Shown: positions 7,586-15,722 of the stretch, one piece after another
Numbering within the stretch: position 1 is the first letter of the stretch
Layout of the letters: each line of letters opens with the position of its first letter
Assembly (NCBI GenBank): GCA_040219515.1
Contig: JAVJSI010000005.1
Location: forward strand, 62,001 to 126,000
Source of the DNA: Acidimicrobiales bacterium
Lineage (GTDB): Bacteria; Actinomycetota; Acidimicrobiia; Acidimicrobiales; Aldehydirespiratoraceae
Length of the DNA stretch: 64,000 bases
Reading direction: 5' to 3'
Position numbers and translations under genes: made by a program
The notes under the pieces: model-generated
The model's input: only the letters and a program-made list of their open reading frames with translations
The model's database searches: none
What the model was told of the DNA's origin: nothing

Positions 7586-10500
7586 TCAGTTCGAGTCGGC
7601 GGTGGCGATGACGGTCGATGTCTGCGCCAGCTCTGCGGCACGGGTGTGGACTTCCTCGATCGCCGAGCGGAGGTCGGGCAGTTCGGCTTCGGTGGCACCG
7701 TCCTCACGGAGGAAGGCGAAGGTCACCCGGCTGACGCTCTCGCCGGTGGCGGCCTCGACGGCGGCTGCGTAACTCGCCCCTTGCAGGCGGTAGCGCTCGA
7801 GCTTCTCGGCGATGGCCCCGTCGTGGTCCCCGACATGATCCGTCTTCCAGTCGACGATCACGAGACCGTCGTCGCTGCGGTAGAGGAGGTCGATGTAGCC
7901 CTCGATGAGGAAGTCGCCACGCTCGCCGAGTGGCGCAGCAACCCAGAGCTCGCGCCAGTGCTCGCGGGTGGCGGCCGCACCGGCGGCGTCGGTTGCCAGC
8001 CCGGATCGAGCGAGACGGGCCACGACCTCGGTGCGGTTCGTGACGCCCTCGGCCATCGCCTGGGCCCGCGCCGCGTCGTCGATCTCGCCGCCGCCGGCGA
8101 GGTCGACGACCTGGAGGACGCCGTGGACGGCCCGTCCGATCGCCGTGCCGTAGCGCCCCTTCTGCCACGGCGGGAGGTCGAGGTCACGGGGCCGTTTGTC
8201 GAGGCCGGGGTCGGCCGGGAGCAGTCCCGGCACCGGTCCCGGATCGGTCGGGTCCACACCCGGATCGTCCGGGTGGGCGGGCGTGGACGGTTGCCGATGC
8301 GCCGGTTCGGAGGTGGACTCGGCGGCGAGGGTGGTGGCGGCGATGACCGACCGGCGCCCGGCGGCGGCGAGGGCGGCCTGCCGCTCGGCGGCCCATTCGT
8401 CGCGGGGCGGCAGCGGTGCCGGGGAGGGGCGGGGGTTGGCCGGCACGCTGGCCGGTGGGGCTTCGTAGACGACGCCGGCCGTCGATGCCAGGCCGGGCCC
8501 GGCGACGACGCTGGCGCTCGTGGTGCGGGTGGTGTCGGCCAGCCGGTGGAGGCACACCACGAGATGGTCGCGGGCGCGGGTGGCCGCGACGTACATGAGT
8601 CGAAGTCGCTCGTGTTCGTCCATCTGTTCGTCGACGGGCTGCCATGCGTCGTAGCCCTCGGAGGTGACCTTGCTCGACAGACGCAGCACGGGATCGGCCG
8701 GTCGTCCCCCGGCGCCGGGCGGAAACGAGATCGACGGTCCCATCGGCGGTCGGGTGATCCGGGTGGTCATGCCGCCCAGCACCGTGATCGGGAACTCCAG
8801 GCCCTTGGCGCCGTGGATGGTCATGACGCGGACCGAGTCGTCGTCGGTCTCGGGGAGCACGGTCTCGCTCACGCGTGCGTTGTCGGCCCCTTGCAAGCGG
8901 GCCCACTCGAGATAGGCGCGCAGGTCGCGGCCGCCGGCATCGGTCCAGGCTCGCGCCTGGTCGACGACGAATCGGAGGCGCCGCCAGACATCGCGGGGAG
9001 CCCCGGTGGCGACGGCGGTTTCGAGCACCCCGCGCTCGCGCACGAGTCGGTCGAGTAGCTCTGCCGGGTTCGACCACAGGCGCGCCTCGTGCAGCGCGGC
9101 CAGGTGGGTGAGACCGTCGCCGACGGGGTGGCCGTCGGCGCCCGCCGGGCGGTCGTGGCGAAGCGAGAATCGTCCCCCGAGGCCGAGTCGCCAGTGGGCG
9201 AGATCGTCGTCGCCGCAGCCGTAGACGAACGACCGCAGGGCGGCCACGGTGGCCAGCTCGTCGGTGGGATCGGCCACTGCCCGCAGGGCCAGCATCAGCT
9301 CGCGCACTTCGCGAGTGGCATAGACGAGCGAGCTGGTCTCGGCCCGATAGGGGATGTGGAGACGGTCGAGGGCCCGTTCGAGGAAGGGCAGGCTCGTGCG
9401 AGCCGGGAGCAGGATGCACACATCGCTCGGCTCGGCGTCGCGCCAGCCACCGGCACCATCGTTGGCCCGATCGTCATGGACCTGCCACGGAGTGGTGCCG
9501 TGGAGGGCCGCCGCGACGGTGGCGGCGATGTCGCGCGTCTCGGCCTCGCGGAGGCCGTCGGCGTTGAGCTTGGTGCCGATCGCCTCGGCACCGAGGAGCG
9601 CGACGCCGGGGCCCGTCGGCGCCGCATCGCGGCGATGGGCGGTGAGCGCCGCGTACTCGGGCTGGCTGCCGGGGTCGGCCTGGATGAGCACGGAGAAGAC
9701 GTCGTTGATCCACTCGATGACCGGGGAGACGGTGCGGAAGTTGACGGTGAGCCGAGGGCCATCGGGAAAGCGGTCTCGGGCGGCGAGGTAGACACCGATG
9801 TCGGCTCGCCGGAAGCGATAGATCGACTGCTTCGGGTCGCCCACCAGGAAGAGACGGCCCGGCTCGATGCCGAGCTCGGCCCACGCAGTCGGCTCGTCAT
9901 CGTCGCGGGGTTCGCGGGCGGCGATGAGGGCAGCCAGCTCGATCTGGATCGGGTCGGTGTCCTGGAACTCGTCGAGCAGGAGCCGCACATAGCGTGTTCT
10001 CAGCGAGCGACGGACCTCGGCCCCGTGTTCGGGCGAGCGCAGGACACGCCGGGCGTGCACCAACAGGTCGTGGAACTCGAGCCGCCCGGTCGTCTGACGT
10101 TCGGTCGCCATCGTGACGACGAAATCGCCGAGCCGTCCGGCGAGGTGGGCCAGCGCGCCTCGGGTGACCACGGCGACGGCGGCATCGCAGTCCTTGGCGA
10201 GCTGCTTGATCGCGTCCTTCACCTCGGGAACGGGAAGGGCCCAGTTGGCGGCCTTGCCTCCGCCGCCCGGACCGATCTTCTCGCCGCTCGGTCCCTTCTC
10301 GCCCATGTTCGACGCGATGGCCATCTGATCGATCTCGTCGAGACCGGCCGCGAGCCTGGCGCGGCTCTCGTGGAGGAACGTGAACTTGCGGAGGAGGACG
10401 TCGTCGTCGGCCGTGCAATGGGCGCGCAGGGCGATGACGTCGTCGAAGCGGGTCAGCAACCCGCCGAGATCGAAGGTGGGTGGCTCGGGCGCGTCGCGGT

Positions 10501-11167
10501 CGAGCCGCTCGGCGACGAGGTCCCAGTTGTCGGTCATCTGCAGGGCGAGCTGGCGAAGCGCGTCGAGCCGGACTCCGGCAGCCTCGAGTGCGAGGATCGA
10601 CCGGCCCATCGACGGGTCGTCGAGGAGCTCGTCGAGGAATTGGTGCCACTGGGCCTCGAACTCGACCTGCGAGCCGATTTCGTCGAGCACCTCGACACCG
10701 GGCGGCAGACCCGCCTCGACGGGGTGCTCGTTGAGGATTCGCTGGGCGAACGAGTGCAGGGTGCCAACCGCCGCGCCGTCGAGTTCGGCCAACGCCACGG
10801 TGGCGAGGGCGTGGGTGTCGGCCGCATCGGGGCCAGAGCCGGCCGCCGCGAGGCGGGCGGCATCCTCGAAGCGCTGGCGTATGCGGTCGCGCAGCTCGGC
10901 GGCCGCCTTCTCGGTGAAGGTGATGGCGGCGATCGATTCGATGCCGATCCGGTCGTGGAGGACGAGAGCCTCGACGCGGTCGACGAGCGCGCGCGTCTTG
11001 CCCGAGCCGGCGCCGGCCTCGACGAACAGCGTCGACGATCGCTCGGTGCGGATCCTCACCCGGTCGGCCTCGTCGGCCGGGGGTGCGTCGCCGGGCCCCG
11101 ACGCGTCGGCGGCCGGCACAGGATCGGTGGGGCCGGCGAACAGATCGAGCTGGTCGTCGTTGCTCAT
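7586..11167 (-). CDS. addA: AddA-type UvrD-family helicase/nuclease (RecB-like)
   Basis: The 1193-residue protein has a complete SF1A helicase motif set: VEAGAGSGKTRALVDRV (Walker A, about 50-66), AAITFTEKAAAELRDRI (Ia), LLLDEFQDTDPIQ (II), GDPKQSIYRFR (III), VMTIHGAKGLEFPITVLGG (V) and LMYVAATRARDHLVV (VI). The C-terminal nuclease shows FLIEGYIDLLY and IVDWKTDH, the RecB/PD-(D/E)XK active site. With the AddB-like partner, whose stop it overlaps by 4 bases, it should resect double-strand DNA ends for RecA-dependent repair. Mycobacterial AdnB is a similar alternative name. The arrangement with a Walker-deficient partner fits AddAB better. Confidence 0.88.
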   Translation of the reverse strand: MSNDDQLDLFAGPTDPVPAADASGPGDAPPADEADRVRIRTERSSTLFVEAGAGSGKTRALVDRVEALVLHDRIGIESIAAITFTEKAAAELRDRIRQRFEDAARLAAAGSGPDAADTHALATVALAELDGAAVGTLHSFAQRILNEHPVEAGLPPGVEVLDEIGSQVEFEAQWHQFLDELLDDPSMGRSILALEAAGVRLDALRQLALQMTDNWDLVAERLDRDAPEPPTFDLGGLLTRFDDVIALRAHCTADDDVLLRKFTFLHESRARLAAGLDEIDQMAIASNMGEKGPSGEKIGPGGGGKAANWALPVPEVKDAIKQLAKDCDAAVAVVTRGALAHLAGRLGDFVVTMATERQTTGRLEFHDLLVHARRVLRSPEHGAEVRRSLRTRYVRLLLDEFQDTDPIQIELAALIAAREPRDDDEPTAWAELGIEPGRLFLVGDPKQSIYRFRRADIGVYLAARDRFPDGPRLTVNFRTVSPVIEWINDVFSVLIQADPGSQPEYAALTAHRRDAAPTGPGVALLGAEAIGTKLNADGLREAETRDIAATVAAALHGTTPWQVHDDRANDGAGGWRDAEPSDVCILLPARTSLPFLERALDRLHIPYRAETSSLVYATREVRELMLALRAVADPTDELATVAALRSFVYGCGDDDLAHWRLGLGGRFSLRHDRPAGADGHPVGDGLTHLAALHEARLWSNPAELLDRLVRERGVLETAVATGAPRDVWRRLRFVVDQARAWTDAGGRDLRAYLEWARLQGADNARVSETVLPETDDDSVRVMTIHGAKGLEFPITVLGGMTTRITRPPMGPSISFPPGAGGRPADPVLRLSSKVTSEGYDAWQPVDEQMDEHERLRLMYVAATRARDHLVVCLHRLADTTRTTSASVVAGPGLASTAGVVYEAPPASVPANPRPSPAPLPPRDEWAAERQAALAAAGRRSVIAATTLAAESTSEPAHRQPSTPAHPDDPGVDPTDPGPVPGLLPADPGLDKRPRDLDLPPWQKGRYGTAIGRAVHGVLQVVDLAGGGEIDDAARAQAMAEGVTNRTEVVARLARSGLATDAAGAAATREHWRELWVAAPLGERGDFLIEGYIDLLYRSDDGLVIVDWKTDHVGDHDGAIAEKLERYRLQGASYAAAVEAATGESVSRVTFAFLREDGATEAELPDLRSAIEEVHTRAAELAQTSTVIATADSN

Positions 11168-14100
11168 GCGCGAGGCCCGTTGACGGTGGTGGCTTCGGCG
11201 CCGATGCTGGCCACCGAGACCCAGGGGGCGAGGCCGGGTTCGTCGTGAACGCGGGCGAAGTCGGCGTATTGGTGTGCGGTGCCCAGACCATCGGGCTCGC
11301 AGTAGTCACAGTCGACCCACATGCGCCATCCCGGTTCGGCCGGTGCCAGCGGGAAGACACCGGCGCTGATGCCGTCGATGATCTGCTCGACGACACCGAG
11401 CGCGACGGACGCGACCTCCTCGGTGACCGGGTAGCCCACGGTGTCGAAGCCGCCCCGGCTCGTGACGAACCAGTAGGACGCGTGCACGGCCGCGTCGGGC
11501 CGTTCGAGCGCCAGCTTGGCCGCAGCCGCGTAGAGCGCGAGCTGGAGGAATCGCCCCGCCGGAGTCGGGTTGTCGCTCGTGAGGTCCTGGTAGCCGCGGC
11601 TCCTGCCGGTCTTGTAGTCGATGACGATCAGGTCCCCGGAGTGGGTCTCGTCCACCCGGTCGATCGATCCCCGGACCTGCACCGTTCGGCCCGATGGGAG
11701 CGGAATCGTCACCGGCGGAGCGGGGTGGTGCGGCATGCCGAACGGCAGCTCGGTGCGCAGAGGTGTGCTGGCGTGGGCCACCCTCTGTGTGTGATCCATC
11801 ACTGCGGCCACTTCGGCGAGGTCGCGGGTCATCACCTGGCGGTCTCGGTGCCAGTAGACGGCCCGGCCGACGAGTCCCTTGCCGGCGAGGCGCTCTGCTT
11901 CCTCGGCTGCGAGTGACAGCAGTCGTGCCTGAGCTTCGGGGGGCCAGGGCGCACCATTGGTGGGCGCGGTGCCGTTCGCGAGTGCTTCGGCGATCCACTG
12001 CTCGAGCGCGTGGTGGACGAGATTGCCGAAGGTGAGGGGCGAGATGCGGTACTCCTGCTCGGGGTCTTCGACCGGGCGCACCCCGAGGATGTGGCTGACG
12101 AAGTAGGCATGCGGACACTTCGACCAGGTCTCGAGACGGGTGGCCGACGTGACGTGGTGCGGGTCGACCGGGGTGGGCAGCGTGATCCCCCGGAGATCGG
12201 CGTCGCCGCCGTGTGGGGGCTCGGCGAGGTTGCCGTCGAAGCGGGTGAACGCGCGGGACCGGCGCCCGGTGATGAGGTCGACGCCACGGCGCAACTCGAC
12301 GCGTTGATCGAGGACGGGCAGCGACCGGATGGCGTCCAGACCACGGGCGTCGGCGGTGTCGAGGAGGGACCGGACATCGTATTCCTGGGCATGGCCGGGG
12401 AACTCGGCGGCCCGCAGGCCTGCGATGAACGACGGCACCTCGGTGAACCATTCGCCGGTGAGGCGTGCGAGGTCGGCGGCGGCGGGGCGCAGACCGGCGC
12501 CGTCGTGGGCCTCGACCGCGTCGAGGAGCCAGCGCGACGGCGCTCGTTCGGCACTGCGGCGGAGATCACCGCGCGGGAAGGTCATGGTGACGTGTTGGGC
12601 GGTGGCCATCACGCTGAGCAGGGCCCGATGGTCGTCGGCGACCAGATCGGCGCGGGTGGGCAGGTCGCGGCCGTCGGGCTCGTCGACGAGAACGGCGCGC
12701 ACGCGATCCGGCAGCAACGGGTCGTCGCGTCGGCGACCGGGGAACGAACCCTCGGCCATCCCGACGATGGTCACCACATCGAGCTCGAGGCCGAGCGCCG
12801 TGTGGGCCGGTCCCAGGAGGACGCCATTGCCGAAAGTGCCGTGTCGGCCGATGTCGTCGGCCAGTTGGAGTTCGAGGGCCCGGCGGAAGGCGGCGACCGA
12901 CGGATTGGGGTCGACACCGTCGAGGTCGCCGAGGCGGTCGATGGCGGCGTCGATGCGCTGTCCGGCGGCCTGTTCGTCGGCCGGCCACTGCTCGCGAAGG
13001 GTCTCCCCGCCGACATAGTCGCGCACGAGCCGGCGACCCCATGCGGCCAGGCCCTTCCAGCTGGCGGCCCGCCCGCCCGGGTCGAGGTCGGTGGCGAGCT
13101 GCGCCATGAACCGGGCGAGTTCACTGGCCTGGTCGGCGTCGCGGCGGAAGCGCTCGGCTCGCCAGCTCTGCTCCTCGTCGCGCTCGGCCGTGGCCGCGTC
13201 GCGTTCGAGTTCCTCGACGAGGCGGCCGAGCCGCGTCGCCCACTGTTCTGATCCTGCGATCACGCCGGCGGCCCGGCCGGCCCGTTCCCACGCCGCGACG
13301 GGTGCGGGTCGATTGTCGACCCCCCGGATGGGCGCGCCGGCGAGCCACGCCGCGACGTCGCGGCGGCTGAAGTCGTGGTCGGGCAAGGCCAGGAGCGCGA
13401 GCAACGACCGGCCCAGCAGTGAGGAGTCGGCGGTGGCGACACTGGTGCCGAACCAGTCGATGCCCGCAGCATCGAAGGCGTCGCCGAGCAGCCGGGCGTA
13501 GGGGTCGCGGGTGCCGTAGAGCACGGCGCAGCGGCCGAGTGGGGTGCCACGGCGGGCCGCATCGACGACGGCCCGCACCGCGTGGCGGACCTCGTCGTCG
13601 GCATCGCTCAACGACAGCGCCCTGTCGGCCGTGGGTGGAGGCCCGGCAGTTTCCCGCGGCGTTGGCCATGCCACGCCGAGCGCCTCGACGCTGCCGCGGA
13701 CCGGGGCGTCGGCTTCGTGGTTGCCGGTGAAGCCCGCGATGATGTGCAGCGCGGTGGTGTGGCCGAACGCCCGCAGCAGCCGGAGTTGACTGGTCGTGAG
13801 ACTCTGGGGGAGGAACAGGACGGCCGGCCCGAGTTCGCCCACCACGGGATGGTCGGGTCGTTCGCTGATGGCATCGACGGCGGCGGCCACCAGATCCTGC
13901 TCGTTGCTGAAGGCGGACCGGAGCCGCTCGGCCACCGCGCGGTGGACCCGCACGACATCGGCGGCCCGCGGCGAGGTGCGGGCGACGGCGGCCAAGCCGC
14001 CTGGTCCCACCTCGGACAGCGCCTTGTGGGCTCGCACGAGCGAGCGCTCGGTGGCCGGGTGGGTGTGGACCCCGGCGAAGTGTCCGGGCTCCTCGGCCAG

Positions 14101-14391
14101 CACGGCCCGCACGGCGCCCGCGATGACCGGAGTGGAAACGGGACGTCGACCCGTGGCCGCGACCCGTGGGGCGCCGAGGAGCTCCGCTAGCCGATACGGC
14201 GTGAGGAAGGTGACGGCGGCGATGCCGCCCTGTCGTCCGACCGCGCGACGCGCGGCGATACCCACGTAGTTGGACGGCACCAGGACGGCGACCGGTGCCA
14301 GCGCCCGTCCACCCTTCAGTTCGGCAATGGACGTGGCCAACGCGGCGTGGGCCGGGCCGCCGGGTGGGGTCGTCGCAAGGGTGATCGCCAT
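11164..14391 (-). CDS. addB: AddB-like PD-(D/E)XK nuclease/inactive helicase subunit
   Basis: The 1075-residue partner of AddA is encoded first in the pair and shares an ATGA overlap with it (11164-11167). The N-terminus (VAVLVPSNYVGIAARRAV) lies where UvrD proteins have a Walker A motif but lacks GxGKT, as expected for AddB. The C-terminal nuclease has GSIDRVDE and IVIDYKTGRSRGYQ. AddB normally holds a 4Fe-4S cluster with one early Cys and three late ones. Here I see WSKCPHAYF and CDYCEPDGLG but no clear fourth Cys after the CxxC. An actinobacterial PD-(D/E)XK exonuclease subunit of AdnA type is the alternative. Confidence 0.75.
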   Translation of the reverse strand: MAITLATTPPGGPAHAALATSIAELKGGRALAPVAVLVPSNYVGIAARRAVGRQGGIAAVTFLTPYRLAELLGAPRVAATGRRPVSTPVIAGAVRAVLAEEPGHFAGVHTHPATERSLVRAHKALSEVGPGGLAAVARTSPRAADVVRVHRAVAERLRSAFSNEQDLVAAAVDAISERPDHPVVGELGPAVLFLPQSLTTSQLRLLRAFGHTTALHIIAGFTGNHEADAPVRGSVEALGVAWPTPRETAGPPPTADRALSLSDADDEVRHAVRAVVDAARRGTPLGRCAVLYGTRDPYARLLGDAFDAAGIDWFGTSVATADSSLLGRSLLALLALPDHDFSRRDVAAWLAGAPIRGVDNRPAPVAAWERAGRAAGVIAGSEQWATRLGRLVEELERDAATAERDEEQSWRAERFRRDADQASELARFMAQLATDLDPGGRAASWKGLAAWGRRLVRDYVGGETLREQWPADEQAAGQRIDAAIDRLGDLDGVDPNPSVAAFRRALELQLADDIGRHGTFGNGVLLGPAHTALGLELDVVTIVGMAEGSFPGRRRDDPLLPDRVRAVLVDEPDGRDLPTRADLVADDHRALLSVMATAQHVTMTFPRGDLRRSAERAPSRWLLDAVEAHDGAGLRPAAADLARLTGEWFTEVPSFIAGLRAAEFPGHAQEYDVRSLLDTADARGLDAIRSLPVLDQRVELRRGVDLITGRRSRAFTRFDGNLAEPPHGGDADLRGITLPTPVDPHHVTSATRLETWSKCPHAYFVSHILGVRPVEDPEQEYRISPLTFGNLVHHALEQWIAEALANGTAPTNGAPWPPEAQARLLSLAAEEAERLAGKGLVGRAVYWHRDRQVMTRDLAEVAAVMDHTQRVAHASTPLRTELPFGMPHHPAPPVTIPLPSGRTVQVRGSIDRVDETHSGDLIVIDYKTGRSRGYQDLTSDNPTPAGRFLQLALYAAAAKLALERPDAAVHASYWFVTSRGGFDTVGYPVTEEVASVALGVVEQIIDGISAGVFPLAPAEPGWRMWVDCDYCEPDGLGTAHQYADFARVHDEPGLAPWVSVASIGAEATTVNGPRA

Positions 14392-14473
14392 CGGAGGCGA
14401 TGGTACGCAGAGCCTGTGACGCTCGCGCCCGCCCGTCGGGCGGTCCGTCGACGGCGGGCACTAGGTTCGCCCG

Positions 14474-15700
14474 GTGAAGTTGCTGACGGACACGGCGCCG
14501 CTGCGGGAGTCACGAGAGTTCCGGCTGTTGTTCATCGGCCGCACGATCTCCGTCGCCGGGTCGCAGTTCACTGTCGTGGCGGCGCCGGTGCAGGTCTTCG
14601 ACATCACCGACTCGACACTGATGGTCGGGCTCCTCGCCCTTGCCCAGCTGCCGCCGTTGCTGTTCGCCTCTTTCCTGGGTGGCACCTTGGCCGACGCCTT
14701 CGACCGGCGCCGGATCCTCGTCGTCACCCAACTCCTGCTCGCGGTGACCTCGGTGGGACTCGCCCTCAACGCCATGCTCGATGAACCGCGGTTGTGGGTC
14801 GTGTTCGTGCTCACCTCGGTCATCGCTGCGCTCTCGGGGATCGACAGCCCCACCCGCACTGCGGTGGTGCCGACGCTGGTGACCGCCGAGCAACTGCCGT
14901 CGGCGCTCGCCCTCAACCAGCTCAGCTATCAGGTGGCGCTGGTCGTCGGGCCGGCGGTCGCAGGCCTGGTCGTCACCCAGAGCCTCGCCGCGGCCTACTG
15001 GGTCGACGTCGTCACCTTCAGCGCGGCGCTCACCGCGCTCGTGCTGATGCTCCCGATGGTGCCGGCCGGTGGTGGCACGCCGCCCGGTTGGCGATCGGCG
15101 GTGGCGGGTTGGCGCTACCTGCGGTCACAGTCGTCGGTCGAGGGCGCGTTCGTGATCGACCTCAACGCCATGGTCTTCGGTATGCCCCGCACGCTGTTTC
15201 CCGAGATGGCCGCTCGTGTGTTCAACGCGCCCGGCGCGGTCGGGTTGCTCTACGCGGCGCCGGCCGTCGGGGCGCTGCTCGGCGCGGCCACGTCCGGCTG
15301 GATCGGACGCGTCGACCGCCAGGGCAAGGGTGTGATGGCCGCGGTGCTGCTGTGGGGCGCCGCGGTTGCGGCGTTCGGCTTCTCGCCCTGGCTGTGGCCG
15401 GCGCTGGTCTTTCTCGCTCTCGCCGGGTGGGCCGACGTGATCTCCGCGGTGATGCGCAACACGATCATCATGCTCACGGTGCCCGACGAGCTCCGGGGTC
15501 GGCTCAGCGCGCTACACATCGCCAACGTCACCGGTGGCCCGCGCCTCGGTGATGTCGAGTCCGGTGGTGTGGCCGCGGCGACGAACGTGCGAGTCTCCGC
15601 GTGGAGTGGTGGACTCGCGTGCATGGTCGGCGTCGCTCTGGTCGCCCGGTCCTATCCGAGCCTGCGCGACTGGCGTCTCTCTGACCACTCCGGCATCTGA
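14474..15700 (+). CDS. MFS transporter (EntS/MFS_3-like exporter)
   Basis: The 408-residue membrane protein has about 12 hydrophobic segments. It starts with the cytoplasmic lead-in LLTDTAPLRESREFRLLFIGRTISVAGSQFT, typical of the MFS_3 group. LGGTLADAFDRRRI after helix 2 is the conserved GxLaDrxdRR loop of MFS drug and siderophore exporters. The substrate cannot be determined. The start is GTG at 14474. It is convergent with the penicillin-acylase gene (22-base spacer) and divergent from addB (82 bases). The C-terminal 60 residues are less hydrophobic than usual for the last two helices. Confidence 0.85.
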   Translation: MKLLTDTAPLRESREFRLLFIGRTISVAGSQFTVVAAPVQVFDITDSTLMVGLLALAQLPPLLFASFLGGTLADAFDRRRILVVTQLLLAVTSVGLALNAMLDEPRLWVVFVLTSVIAALSGIDSPTRTAVVPTLVTAEQLPSALALNQLSYQVALVVGPAVAGLVVTQSLAAAYWVDVVTFSAALTALVLMLPMVPAGGGTPPGWRSAVAGWRYLRSQSSVEGAFVIDLNAMVFGMPRTLFPEMAARVFNAPGAVGLLYAAPAVGALLGAATSGWIGRVDRQGKGVMAAVLLWGAAVAAFGFSPWLWPALVFLALAGWADVISAVMRNTIIMLTVPDELRGRLSALHIANVTGGPRLGDVESGGVAAATNVRVSAWSGGLACMVGVALVARSYPSLRDWRLSDHSGI

Positions 15701-15722
15701 GTCCGCGACCCTCGTTCCGGGG

